Part shown: positions 9,466 through 18,169 of the stretch, piece after piece
Numbering within the stretch: position 1 is the stretch's first letter
Layout: each line of letters begins with the position of its first letter
Assembly: GCA_012103535.1 (NCBI GenBank)
Contig: WLWQ01000002.1
Location: forward strand, 930,001-994,000
Length of the DNA stretch: 64,000 nucleotides
Reading direction: 5' to 3'
Origin: Pseudomonadales bacterium
Lineage (GTDB): Bacteria > Pseudomonadota > Gammaproteobacteria > Pseudomonadales > Pseudohongiellaceae
The notes under the pieces: generated by a model
Database searches by the model: none
Told to the model about the DNA's origin: nothing
Seen by the model: only the letters and a program-made list of their open reading frames with translations
Translations under genes and position numbers: made by a program

Positions 9466-9948
9466 GTGATTCGCCAGGTGAAGAAAACCGATGCTGCCGC
9501 TATTGCCGAAATTTATAACTGGTACATAGAATCCGGCATAGTAAGTTTTGAAGAGGAGCCCGTATCCTCCGGGGAGATAAGCAAGCGCTTCGAAAGAGCG
9601 GATGATACGAATCCGTGGCTTGTGTTCGAGGTTGACAATCAATTAGTAGGATACGCTTATGCCATTCCCTGGAAAGCGCGAATCGCCTATCGTCATTCCA
9701 AAGAATCCACCGTCTATATCCACAAAGAGCATCTCGGTAAAGGTTATGGATTGAAGCTTATGCAAACTCTTATCGATGATCTTCGTAATAAGCCGATACA
9801 TGTATTGATCGCGGGAATCGCCTTGCCCAACGAAGCCAGTATCCGGCTGCATGAAAAGCTGGGATTCAAAAAGATCGGGCGATTCGAAGAAGTAGGCATG
9901 AAATTCAACAAAATGATCGACGTTGGTTATTGGCAGTTAACTTTATAA
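9466..9948 (+). CDS. GNAT N-acetyltransferase, phosphinothricin-acetyltransferase-like
   Basis: 160 aa. The order is that of the Pat/Bar-like GNAT subgroup: IRQVKKTDAAAIAEIYNWYI at the N-terminus, PWLVFEVDNQLVGYAYA, then the acetyl-CoA pyrophosphate loop region HLGKGYGLKLM, and finally ALPNEASIRLHEKLGFKKIG. Such enzymes transfer acetyl from acetyl-CoA to a small amine, often an amino-acid analogue. The start is GTG 9466, three bases after the patatin gene stop, with AAAAGGG upstream as the ribosome-binding site. Confidence 0.85.
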   Translation: MIRQVKKTDAAAIAEIYNWYIESGIVSFEEEPVSSGEISKRFERADDTNPWLVFEVDNQLVGYAYAIPWKARIAYRHSKESTVYIHKEHLGKGYGLKLMQTLIDDLRNKPIHVLIAGIALPNEASIRLHEKLGFKKIGRFEEVGMKFNKMIDVGYWQLTL

Positions 9949-10031
9949 GGTTGAAATAGCAGTTGTCGATCTGGCGATTCCTGATGACAACGCTGATTAA
10001 ATAGAATTAGGTGGGATTGAAGGAAGAGTAA

Positions 10032-10451
10032 ATGAGTTTCAAACCAGAAGATTACGATATTCCTGGCCATTACAAACATTGGGTAGGGGACAAAGCCGAA
10101 GATTACATTGGTCCATTCTTTTTTATCATGGATGGCGACACTCCGCGCAGTGCTTTTCGAGTGCAGGAACATAACTGTAATGCACACGACTCCGTTCATG
10201 GTGGTGTGTTAATGGCATTCGCCGATTACACCTTGTGTCTTGGAGCCAATATGGGGGAGAGCGAAAGCGTGGCAACAGTAAGTTGCAATAATGAATTCGT
10301 CGCGCCTGCCTACAAAGGAGACCTGGTTGAGGGAGAATGCACCATCATTCGTCGCGGTAAGTCTATGGTTTTTACTCGCTGTGAACTCAGCGTGGACGGC
10401 AAGCCCATCTTAAACAGCAGCGCTGTTATCAAGCGAATTAGTCCGCGGTAA
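10032..10451 (+). CDS. PaaI-type hotdog-fold acyl-CoA thioesterase
   Basis: 139 aa, normal length for the PaaI/YbgC-like hotdog family. The signature HDSVHGGVLMAFADYTL (about residues 52-68) contains the HGG oxyanion segment and the catalytic acidic residue on the long helix. Later strands VATVSCNNEFVAPAYKGD are typical. It probably hydrolyses a CoA thioester, which fits the many CoA-using genes in the window. AAGGAAG precedes the ATG. The last 14 bases overlap the 3' end of the convergent HAD gene. Confidence 0.85.
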   Translation: MSFKPEDYDIPGHYKHWVGDKAEDYIGPFFFIMDGDTPRSAFRVQEHNCNAHDSVHGGVLMAFADYTLCLGANMGESESVATVSCNNEFVAPAYKGDLVEGECTIIRRGKSMVFTRCELSVDGKPILNSSAVIKRISPR

Positions 10452-11148
10452 ACGTTTCAACAAGTTCTCGAGGAGAGCTAAATACATACTCGGGATCTTC
10501 GGCATTTAGTTCGTCGCTAGTGCCATAGCCCCAGAGTACTCCCGCCTTTGCTAAGCCATTGCTCTTCGCAGCAATTAAGTCGACAGACCTATCGCCAATC
10601 ATTATCGAATTTTTGCTTATCGTGTTTGCGCCTAACAATTTTTCCAATTGTTTCGCTTTAATAGTTTTTTCAGTTGGCCCGTCAATAAATTCGAAATACT
10701 TGGTAATTTCAAATCGCTCCAGAATTTTTTCTGCGGCAGTTTGGTGTTTCGATGTACAAACTCCCATTGCCAAATTGTTGTTTTTTAAAACAGACAGCAT
10801 TTCTTCTATATTGGGATACAACTCATTCTCGGTATAGCCAATTTCAAAATAGCGTTCACGGTATCTGACAATCATCTCGTCTATATGCTGCTCATCTTGC
10901 GAGCCGGTGAGCTTTTGAATGGTTTCTTCCAGAGGAGGGCCGATGTATTGAGCGATCTCATCTTCTCCTCTTGGTGCATAATCGAAACTGCTAAGCGCAT
11001 AATTCATGCAGCGCACTACACCGAGTTTTGGATCTGATAAGGTTCCGTCAAGATCGAAGATTAAAAAGTCGAAACGCAAGTTGTACTGCCTGAGTTGATG
11101 GGTGCTTAATTCGCTAGGTATCGATGATTCGGTGTTATAGTATTTCAA
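10438..11148 (-). CDS. HAD-family hydrolase, phosphoglycolate phosphatase-like
   Basis: HAD motif I is DLDGTLSDP with nucleophile and acid/base Asp. Motif II is VCTSK, motif III a Lys in the EKTIKAKQLEKLL region, and motif IV GDRSVDLIAA. A C1 helical cap (GPPLEETIQKL) places it with the Gph/PGMB-like subgroup of sugar or glycolate phosphatases. The start is uncertain: there is no ATG. TTG 11148 gives 236 aa; TTG 11079, preceded by CAGGCAG, gives a protein starting MRFDFLIFDLDGT, which fits the family better. It overlaps the convergent thioesterase gene by 14 bp. Confidence 0.85.
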   Translation of the reverse strand: MKYYNTESSIPSELSTHQLRQYNLRFDFLIFDLDGTLSDPKLGVVRCMNYALSSFDYAPRGEDEIAQYIGPPLEETIQKLTGSQDEQHIDEMIVRYRERYFEIGYTENELYPNIEEMLSVLKNNNLAMGVCTSKHQTAAEKILERFEITKYFEFIDGPTEKTIKAKQLEKLLGANTISKNSIMIGDRSVDLIAAKSNGLAKAGVLWGYGTSDELNAEDPEYVFSSPRELVETFTAD

Positions 11149-11204
11149 ATTCCAGTCAAGGCATAGCCGGGCTAATAAAACTAAAAAAGCAGTAGGAGCT
11201 ATGC

Positions 11205-12758
11205 ATGAACGTCACTGCCCTCGTCATTATTCTTTATCTCGGCGCCTTTGTTGTCTTTGGCTTATACCTGAATAGCAAGAAAAGTAGTGCGGCAGACTGG
11301 GCGATTGGTGGCAGTACCCTGGGGATCTTCATGATCGCTGCAGGAGCGGCTGGCACTCGTATTGGTGGCGCCGGCACCTATGGTGTCGCTGGAGATGTTA
11401 TTGCCGAAGGCGTTGGCCACATGTGGTATGGCTTTAACTCATTCGCAGCACTCTTTCTGGTTGGACTATTTTTTGCAGTGCCTTATCGCCGATTAAAGGT
11501 AGTAAGTGTCGGACAGGTTTTTGATCGACGCTTTGGATCTTATCGTTGTCAATGGCTCACTAGTCTTTGTGTGCAGGCTGAGTATTTAGTTGTAAACATC
11601 ATTGAGCCTTACATTATCGGCACCATAATTTCCGGTTTTACCGGAATACCTTTTCCGATTGCGGTTGCAATGGGTGGCGCTCTAATTATTTCTTTTACCG
11701 TGTTTGGCGGATTAAAAGGAACAGCCTATGCCAACATCGTCCACTGTTCAGTGATAATTTTTGGATTACTGTTAGTTGGATTAACTGCCATGAACAACAT
11801 GGGCGGTTGGGATGTTGTTGTAGAGCGCACTTCGGAACAATTGGCAGCTTCCGGTGGCGATGAAGTTGCCTGGTGGAGTTATACCGGAATTGGAATAGCA
11901 ACTATTGTTGCCATGTTTATCTCGGCAACGATACATACTCCTGCTGCCTCAGTGTATGCCAACTATGCATCATCGGCTAAGAAAGAGGACTTTTTGCTAC
12001 CTGGATTCTTCTTTGCCGGCGTAATTGCCGCTGCAATGCCGTTTGTTGCTGGTTTTATCGGGATCCTGACTATGGCTTCCTACGGATCAGATTCAGGATT
12101 AAGCAGTTACCTGAATATTGCCCAACTTGCTATCGATGGTGGAGAAATCCTGGGGGGAATAGCATTGGCTGCAATATTAGCTGCGGTAATTTCTTCCGGC
12201 GCACCAATTCTATTAGCGAGTTCAACCATGTTCGTGAATGACTGGATTCCCAGCTCGAAAAACTTCACACCGGAGAAAAAACTACGTTGGTATAAAGTGG
12301 TTGCCGTTATCTACGGCACCGGTGCTGCCTTGATAGCCTGGTTGGGCAACATAACCTCAGTGCTTGGTTTAGTGCTAATAGGATTCGCATTGGTAGTCCC
12401 GCCTGCGGTGGCTGTTGCATTCGTCATCTATTGGCGACGAACTTCCGAAAAGGCTGCATTTTGGGGAATGGCGTCAGGCTTTGGTGGTGGTTTGCTGATG
12501 TGGTTGTTTAACGTGCTGTTCGATGGGCCAGAGAATGCAACTGCTGGTGGTTTCGCCCAGTGGTACCATGAACTCTATAATCAGATCGGTGCCTGGAGTG
12601 ATCCGGCTTTCGCCACACTGTTCTTTCCGATGATCGTTGTTCCGCTTTTCACAATCCTCTTTCCAAATGATGAAAAAGCAAATGCGAACTTCGATAAGTT
12701 CTATGGAACCTTAGGTCGAATTCAAAGAAATTTTAAGTGGACTACCGAGTCTAGCTAG
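11205..12758 (+). CDS. Sodium:solute symporter (SSS family)
   Basis: 517 aa with about 13 transmembrane helices. The N-terminal GLYLNSKKSSAADWAIGG and AAGTRIGGAGTYGVAGD segments are characteristic of SSS/LeuT-fold Na+ symporters, as is FTVFGGLKGTAYANIVH in the middle. The imported solute cannot be identified. A TAGGAG ribosome-binding site precedes the ATG. The stop TAG overlaps the stop of the convergent ThDP-enzyme gene within one CTAG palindrome. Confidence 0.9.
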   Translation: MNVTALVIILYLGAFVVFGLYLNSKKSSAADWAIGGSTLGIFMIAAGAAGTRIGGAGTYGVAGDVIAEGVGHMWYGFNSFAALFLVGLFFAVPYRRLKVVSVGQVFDRRFGSYRCQWLTSLCVQAEYLVVNIIEPYIIGTIISGFTGIPFPIAVAMGGALIISFTVFGGLKGTAYANIVHCSVIIFGLLLVGLTAMNNMGGWDVVVERTSEQLAASGGDEVAWWSYTGIGIATIVAMFISATIHTPAASVYANYASSAKKEDFLLPGFFFAGVIAAAMPFVAGFIGILTMASYGSDSGLSSYLNIAQLAIDGGEILGGIALAAILAAVISSGAPILLASSTMFVNDWIPSSKNFTPEKKLRWYKVVAVIYGTGAALIAWLGNITSVLGLVLIGFALVVPPAVAVAFVIYWRRTSEKAAFWGMASGFGGGLLMWLFNVLFDGPENATAGGFAQWYHELYNQIGAWSDPAFATLFFPMIVVPLFTILFPNDEKANANFDKFYGTLGRIQRNFKWTTESS

Positions 12759-14320
12759 CGTTTTATTTCGCCATTCGCTTGAATAATGAAAGGGCCAGGT
12801 GTCCCATAGCTTTGTTCTAACAGTGCGCACAATTCTTCTCCGGTGTCGGCTTTCCCGCCAGGGACGCCAAATCCCTTTGCCAGTGCCACCCAGTCGATAG
12901 AAGGATTGCCGATGTCGAATAAGCTTGCTGCGATGTCTCCTACTTCGGTCACACCTAGACGACCGTACTCGACATCAAGAATATTGTAAGAATTGTTGGC
13001 AAAAATTACCGTGGTCACATCCAGATTCTCTCGCGCTTGCGTCCACAGCGCTTGAATCGTGTATGCCGCACCGCCATCTCCGAGCATTGCCAATACTCTT
13101 TGATCGGGACAAGCTAATGCCGCACCGACTGAACATGGACCGCCTTGACCAATGGCGCCGCCGGTAAGACTTAACCAGTTATTCTGGGAAGTATTCTGGC
13201 AGAATGGATAAGCCGCATTGCCGCCGCCGGAGTCAGTACACACGACAACGTTTTCAGGAAGTGTTGACGCGAGTGATTGAATAATAGTCTTGGTGTTTAA
13301 TTCACCGCTAGGTTTGCCAATTTCTTTCTTCTCGAAAGTTGTTATCGTTTCTTTGCTCGCACCTAATCGTTCTGCAAGACGCTCCATAGCGTCAATTGCA
13401 TCTTCTTCTACATTAGTCAGTCTTGTGACTTTACAACCTTCGGGAATCAATTGTGCCGGTTTATCTCTATAGGCAAAGAAACTAACAGGTATCGATCCAC
13501 CGACGAGAATAAGATTCTGCACGCCATCGAGTGCGCTGAATACCTGTTCAGGAAAATAAGGGAGGCGATCGATTGCCACTCTACCTGGTCCGCCATCAAC
13601 ACGGGCTGGAAATGTACCATTAAACATCTTGCAACCGTATTTTGTTGCGATCTTGCTGGCGGCTGTCATGGCTGACTGCTCTGCACCGTGGTGCTCCAAC
13701 AAGAACACGGCACTGCCGTCAGCTTCAATGACTTTGGCAACATCTTCAATTGCGGCTTCCTCAACTTTTGCACGTTGCGGAATCGCATTGGGAGTTACCG
13801 GACCCGGTGAATCGCCCCAGGCAGCATCGGCGCCCATGATCAGGGTTGCGATCTGACCAGTGGAACCAGCTGATTGCCTTAGCGTTGCTGTAAATGCATC
13901 GGCGCCGTCTTGTGCAAGAGAATCAGCCGTACTTTCGGATTTAATCCAGCAGGAAAAATTTTGCGCGAGAGTATCGATATTAGATGTGAGTGGCGCATCG
14001 TGACCCACATGAAAATTAGGATGATTCCCGATGATGTTTATCATGGGAGAGTTGGCCCGTCGTGCGTTGTGCAGGTTGGCAATGCCATTCGCCATGCCTG
14101 GTCCAAGATGTAGCAGGGTAGCAGCGGGTTTACCGGTCATGCGTCCAATACCATCCGCAGCACCGGTACACACACCTTCGAACAGAGCGAGCACAGATTT
14201 AACGCGAGGCACTGCATCCAGGGCTTGAACCAGATGCATTTCTGATGTGCCGGGATTTGCAATACAAAACTCAACGCCACAATCGGCAAGAGTGTTTATC
14301 AGTGCTGTTGCGCCATTCAT
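12755..14320 (-). CDS. Thiamine-diphosphate enzyme, acetolactate-synthase large-subunit-like
   Basis: 521 aa with the three-domain ThDP fold. The PYR-domain catalytic Glu is in LFEGVCTGAADG (E48), a central domain lies around 190-330, and the PP-domain ThDP/Mg motif starts at G414-D-G and ends with N442-N443. It resembles a broad bacterial group annotated as acetolactate synthase large subunit, but no small regulatory subunit is next to it. It may instead be a 2-oxo-acid decarboxylase. It is convergent with the SSS symporter (4-bp overlap at the stops); no cofactor-independent evidence ties it to that carrier's substrate. Confidence 0.82.
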   Translation of the reverse strand: MNGATALINTLADCGVEFCIANPGTSEMHLVQALDAVPRVKSVLALFEGVCTGAADGIGRMTGKPAATLLHLGPGMANGIANLHNARRANSPMINIIGNHPNFHVGHDAPLTSNIDTLAQNFSCWIKSESTADSLAQDGADAFTATLRQSAGSTGQIATLIMGADAAWGDSPGPVTPNAIPQRAKVEEAAIEDVAKVIEADGSAVFLLEHHGAEQSAMTAASKIATKYGCKMFNGTFPARVDGGPGRVAIDRLPYFPEQVFSALDGVQNLILVGGSIPVSFFAYRDKPAQLIPEGCKVTRLTNVEEDAIDAMERLAERLGASKETITTFEKKEIGKPSGELNTKTIIQSLASTLPENVVVCTDSGGGNAAYPFCQNTSQNNWLSLTGGAIGQGGPCSVGAALACPDQRVLAMLGDGGAAYTIQALWTQARENLDVTTVIFANNSYNILDVEYGRLGVTEVGDIAASLFDIGNPSIDWVALAKGFGVPGGKADTGEELCALLEQSYGTPGPFIIQANGEIKR

Positions 14321-14384
14321 GTTATTGTTTTCCTTTCATCGGCTGTGCGTGTTGCTTAACGGCTGGCTATCATAGCATTCAACT

Positions 14385-14759
14385 ATGGCTATATCTCAAG
14401 AAGAAAAAGAGTTTGCTGAGTACATCGTGGACCTTGCGCAATCGATTGGCCCAGTTTATTCCAAGCGCATGTTTGGCGGCTTCGGTATTTTTCTGGAAGG
14501 ACTAATGTTTGGTCTGATTGCTGAGAATGTTTTCTATATCAAGGTTGACGAAGAATCTCGCGGCGACTTCGAAGAATTAGGATTGCAGCCTTTCACCTAC
14601 GAGAAGCAAGGCAAGAAAATGAATCTTGGCTATTTGCAGGCGCCGGAAGAAGCTATGGAGAGCATAGAGATTATGTCGGAGTGGGCGAACAAGGGTTTTG
14701 GTGCTGCATTGCGAGCCGCAGCCAAGAAAAAGCCTAAGAAAAAGAAGAAAAGTAGTTAA
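14385..14759 (+). CDS. TfoX/Sxy N-terminal-domain protein with Lys-rich tail
   Basis: 124 aa. Residues about 10-95 match the TfoX_N domain: RMFGGFGIFLEGLMFGLI, then VFYIKVDEES and LGYLQAPEEAMES. The last ~16 residues are almost entirely Lys/Ala/Pro (KKKPKKKKKSS), suggesting a nucleic-acid or anion contact. The C-terminal TfoX domain of the E. coli competence regulator is absent, so a role in competence is not implied. ATG 14385 has no strong Shine-Dalgarno. Confidence 0.8.
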   Translation: MAISQEEKEFAEYIVDLAQSIGPVYSKRMFGGFGIFLEGLMFGLIAENVFYIKVDEESRGDFEELGLQPFTYEKQGKKMNLGYLQAPEEAMESIEIMSEWANKGFGAALRAAAKKKPKKKKKSS

Positions 14760-14919
14760 TTCCTTTTATTGGCAAAATTAGTAACTCAAAACTCCGGGCT
14801 TTCGTCCGTAATGCGAGTCATTCATCGACTTTAATTACACATAATCAAGCGGTTACCGGCTAATTACTGTAAACTACGCCGCTTGTTCTACCTCGTTAAT
14901 TTGGGATTTGGGGGATACG

Positions 14920-15897
14920 ATGAAAACACGCGTACTAGCTCTCGCAACTGCAACGCTTTTTGCAGCGGGAATCGCGCAAGCACAAGATGATTACTCTGCG
15001 CCACGCACTCAATGGGATCAACCTGATCTGCAAGGTGTTTGGAATTTTAGCTCTGTTATTCCTTTAGAGCGTCCAGCATTTTTCGGCGACAAGCAGTTTT
15101 TAACTGATGAAGAAATCGCTGCTCTTGCTGCACAGACTGAAGCCGGATTAGAAGCTATCAACAATATTGGTGTTGGTGGATACAACACGTTCTGGACTGA
15201 AATGGGCGGTGACGGAGACAACCGCACTTCTCTGATTACCTATCCGGAAAATGGTCGCCTACCAGAAACTCAGGAAGGTGTTCCGGTTCAGGTTGGTGGT
15301 CTGGGACCCGATGAGCCAGGTGATCGACCTGTGCGCATGGTAGTTGGCGGCATCGCCAAAGACGGGCCAGAAGATCGCGGCTTATCAGAGCGCTGCATAG
15401 TTGGTTTTAACTCGGGCCCTCCATTTACGCCAAATCTGTACAACAACAACGTACAAATTTTTCAAAACAAAAATACCGCAGTGATCATGACTGAAATGAT
15501 TCACGATGCGCGTATTGTTCCTATCGAGAGCAGCGAAAATTTAACCGACGATATTCGGTTGTGGACTGGCGATTCTCGTGGCTACTGGGATGGCGATACG
15601 CTTGTCGTTGAAACCCGTAACTTCAATAGATTTACTCAAAGTTTTGGCGTTTACGGTACTGCAGAAGAGAAGTTGTTGACGGAAAGATTTACTCGCACCG
15701 GTGATTATGAAGTTCAATACGAGTTCACCGTCGATGATCCAGCAACCTTTAAAGACAAAGTAACCGTTATGATTCCTATGTCAAAAGTTGATGGACAGCT
15801 TTACGAATATGCTTGCCATGAAGGTAACTATGGCATGATCAACATTCTTCGCGGTGAAAGAATGACTGAGCAGCGCGAAGCAGAAAATTCCCAATAG
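14920..15897 (+). CDS. Secreted protein of unknown function
   Basis: 325 aa from ATG 14920, which has GGGGGA immediately upstream; a TTG four codons earlier is less likely. The Sec signal peptide (VLALATATLFAAGIAQAQ) is cleaved near residue 22. The mature part begins APRTQWDQPDLQGVWNF and contains LERPAFFGDKQFLTDEE and RGYWDGDTLVVETRNFN, features shared with a widespread but uncharacterised family of periplasmic proteins in environmental bacteria. No catalytic motif is recognised. A rho-independent terminator follows directly, so it is probably monocistronic. Confidence 0.75.
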   Translation: MKTRVLALATATLFAAGIAQAQDDYSAPRTQWDQPDLQGVWNFSSVIPLERPAFFGDKQFLTDEEIAALAAQTEAGLEAINNIGVGGYNTFWTEMGGDGDNRTSLITYPENGRLPETQEGVPVQVGGLGPDEPGDRPVRMVVGGIAKDGPEDRGLSERCIVGFNSGPPFTPNLYNNNVQIFQNKNTAVIMTEMIHDARIVPIESSENLTDDIRLWTGDSRGYWDGDTLVVETRNFNRFTQSFGVYGTAEEKLLTERFTRTGDYEVQYEFTVDDPATFKDKVTVMIPMSKVDGQLYEYACHEGNYGMINILRGERMTEQREAENSQ

Positions 15898-15923
15898 CGG
15901 AATCAGTAGCGGATAAAGAACTG

Positions 15924-15951
15924 AAAAAGGTCGGCTTAGCCGGCCTTTTTT
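15924..15951 (+). terminator. Rho-independent terminator
   Basis: AAGGTCGGC and GCCGGCCTT form a stem (one T/G mismatch position) with loop TTA, followed by six T. It lies 27 bp after the stop of the secreted-protein gene. Confidence 0.85.
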
Positions 15952-16001
15952 GTGCCAACTCGATTTGCAAATATCTTTGGTCTGGACGTTAAACGAAGAA
16001 T

Positions 16002-16029
16002 TTGGAGTGGTTGTAGTACGGCATATAGA
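16002..16029 (+). promoter_or_regulatory. Candidate sigma70 promoter for the VOC-GNAT pair
   Basis: TTGGAG (16002-16007), a 16-base spacer and TATAGA (16024-16029) lie about 40 bp before the VOC gene and after the preceding terminator. The match is moderate. Confidence 0.35.
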
Positions 16030-16070
16030 AGTGCCATACTCATTTTCTCGCTCTATTCGAGGAAGCAAAC

Positions 16071-16424
16071 ATGCCTGCAAATAAGAGCATTAACTACGTC
16101 GAACTCTGTGCACAAAACCTGGAAGAAACTAAGCAATTTTTCACAGGCGTTTTTGGCTGGGGATTTGAAGACTATGGGCCCGACTACGCTGCTATCACCG
16201 GTGCCGGTCTCGATGGCGGTTTCTATCGCGGTGAGCTCAAGTGTGATTACGCAAGTTCGGGAGCGGTAGTGGTTCTGTTTGCCGATGATTTAGAAGATGC
16301 ACAAAAGCGAGTTGAAGCAGCAGGCGGGAAGATCGATAAACCAATTTTTAGTTTCCCCGGTGGGCGTCGCTTCCACTTTGTTGAACCCAGTGGCAATGAG
16401 CTGGCGGTTTGGTCTGACAAATAA
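16071..16424 (+). CDS. VOC-superfamily (glyoxalase/bleomycin-resistance fold) protein
   Basis: 117 aa, single VOC domain: INYVELCAQNLEETKQFFTGVFGW at the start (quoted in part), then FADDLEDAQKRVEAAGG and the closing FHFVEPSGNELAVWS with the usual metal-ligand Glu. The substrate is unknown. The Shine-Dalgarno GAGGAAG precedes the ATG. The GNAT gene begins 18 bp downstream, so the two are probably co-transcribed. Confidence 0.8.
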   Translation: MPANKSINYVELCAQNLEETKQFFTGVFGWGFEDYGPDYAAITGAGLDGGFYRGELKCDYASSGAVVVLFADDLEDAQKRVEAAGGKIDKPIFSFPGGRRFHFVEPSGNELAVWSDK

Positions 16425-16442
16425 CGTTTAAAGTATTCGCTT

Positions 16443-16961
16443 ATGAATGTTTCTATCGAAGCCGCAACCGCTAAAGACGCAGAAGCCATTGCCAATATTC
16501 ATTTTGAAAGCCTGCGGGAAGGTTATGCGGGCAAACTGCCGCAGGAATATCTGGACATGCCAGTTACGGACTGGCGCATCAATGCCTGGAAGAAATGGAT
16601 TGCCAGAAGCAAGGTACGCACACTGGTCGCAAAAGAAGACGACCAGAATGTTGGATTCTGCACGCTTCAACCCTTTAACGAAAATCCACCGAATAAGGAG
16701 ACGGCAGAAATCGTTGCTTTGTTTGTGCAGCCAGATAAATGGCGACATGGCGTCGGCGTAATTCTCTGCAAAGGAATAGAAAGTGAGGCAAAAGCCGCAG
16801 GGTTTAGTAAATTGGCATTGTGGGTACTGGAAAGTAACGAAAACGCACGGAATTTCTATAAAGCTCAGGGTTATCAATTGCAAACTGGCGATCGCATATT
16901 TCTTGAAACTGCAAATGAACCATTGCTGGAAGTCATGTATCGTAAATCTCTTGTGCAGTGA
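16443..16961 (+). CDS. GNAT-family N-acetyltransferase
   Basis: 172 aa. GNAT elements in order are IEAATAKDAEAIANIHFESL, the central strand EIVALFVQPDKWRHGVG with the acetyl-CoA pyrophosphate loop, ALWVLESNENARNFYKAQGY, and a final strand ending in EVMYRKSL. The acceptor is unknown. It follows the VOC gene by 18 bp. Confidence 0.85.
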   Translation: MNVSIEAATAKDAEAIANIHFESLREGYAGKLPQEYLDMPVTDWRINAWKKWIARSKVRTLVAKEDDQNVGFCTLQPFNENPPNKETAEIVALFVQPDKWRHGVGVILCKGIESEAKAAGFSKLALWVLESNENARNFYKAQGYQLQTGDRIFLETANEPLLEVMYRKSLVQ

Positions 16962-17055
16962 GCAGCGAAATGACTAACGTTAAAAAATTCAAGAATTTCT
17001 GGACGCGCTGTAAACAACAGAACTGGTAAAGACTTCGACAACTATCGAGAGAGTT

Positions 17056-18159
17056 ATGAGTAATACAAGAAGAGATTTCATCAAGTTAGCAAGTATTGCA
17101 GCAGCAGGTCTAAGCCTTCCTGTGCGCGCACAAACGCCACTAAGAATATTGATACTGGGCGGTACCGGATTTATCGGCCCACACATGGTGCGTTATGCCG
17201 TTTCCCGCGGTCACGAAGTGTCTATATTTACCCGCGGCAATCGCGAACTCGATGTGCCGGGAGTAGAGCAGCTGGTTGGTGATCGTAATAGTAATCATGA
17301 AGCGCTGATGGGCAGAACCTGGGATGTGGTGTTAGACAATAACGCCCAGGACTACCGATGGGTACAAACCAGCACGGAATTGCTAAAAGATGCGGCGGAG
17401 CACTATATCGTGGTTTCTTCAATCTCTGCCTACGCTGCCGAGGGATTCGGTTACGAAAACTGGCAGCGCTTAGTGTTCGAACCAATCATCGCTGAAGATT
17501 ACCAGCGACTGCGTCCACCGGAAGGATGGAATGATGGTGACGATGCGCCTTACGGTTTAATGAAAGCATTGTGTGAAGACATTGCTCACGCCGCTTTTCC
17601 TAATCGTTGCGCCGTGGTCAGGCCGGGCTTAATAGTTGGTCCAGGTGATCCCACCGATAGATTTACTTATTGGCCAGTGCGCCTGGACGAAGGTGGTGAA
17701 GTTCTCGCTCCTGGTAATCCTAATCACGCCAATCAAATCATCGATCAGCGGGATTTAACAGAATGGATAGTGCGCTTGGCAGAAGGGCGAGTATCTGGAG
17801 ACTTTAATGCCACGGGACCGGATTATCGTTTGACCATGAGTACAATGTTGGCAGCTATTGGTTCCGCAGTAGAAAGCGACTACGTCTTAACCTGGATAGC
17901 AGAAGGATTTTTAGAAGAACAAAACGTGGCACCCTGGAGTGACATGCCAACCTGGATCCCCGGCGATCCACTTTCCTATGTCAGCGTTGAACGGGCACTC
18001 AATGCCGGAATAACTTTCCGCAGTATTGAACAGACGGCACAGGACACCCTGCAATGGGATAAATCTCGTCCTGCCGAAGAACGCGCGAACAGAAGTGCGG
18101 GATTAAGCCGCGAACGTGAACGGGAAATTATTGCGGCCTGGAAGTCCAGGCACGCCTAA
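17056..18159 (+). CDS. Tat-signal NAD-dependent epimerase/dehydratase-like protein
   Basis: 367 aa. The N-terminus NTRRDFIKLASIAAAGLSLP ends near VRAQ and is a twin-arginine signal, so the folded protein is probably exported. The mature part starts with a Rossmann motif GGTGFIG; it also has the extended-SDR segments VVSSISAYA and YGLMK (YxxxK) and resembles NAD-dependent epimerases of the mRNA-binding/CSP41-like type. A Rossmann oxidoreductase exported by Tat would carry its cofactor out already bound. The substrate is unknown. It ends 10 bp before the convergent VWA gene. Confidence 0.82.
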   Translation: MSNTRRDFIKLASIAAAGLSLPVRAQTPLRILILGGTGFIGPHMVRYAVSRGHEVSIFTRGNRELDVPGVEQLVGDRNSNHEALMGRTWDVVLDNNAQDYRWVQTSTELLKDAAEHYIVVSSISAYAAEGFGYENWQRLVFEPIIAEDYQRLRPPEGWNDGDDAPYGLMKALCEDIAHAAFPNRCAVVRPGLIVGPGDPTDRFTYWPVRLDEGGEVLAPGNPNHANQIIDQRDLTEWIVRLAEGRVSGDFNATGPDYRLTMSTMLAAIGSAVESDYVLTWIAEGFLEEQNVAPWSDMPTWIPGDPLSYVSVERALNAGITFRSIEQTAQDTLQWDKSRPAEERANRSAGLSREREREIIAAWKSRHA

Positions 18160-18169
18160 TCCACTGGTT

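Noticed and set aside
10438..10451. Frameshift or misassembly at the thioesterase/HAD overlap
   Set aside because: Both proteins have normal C-termini; a 14-bp tail-to-tail overlap fits the compact style of the window.
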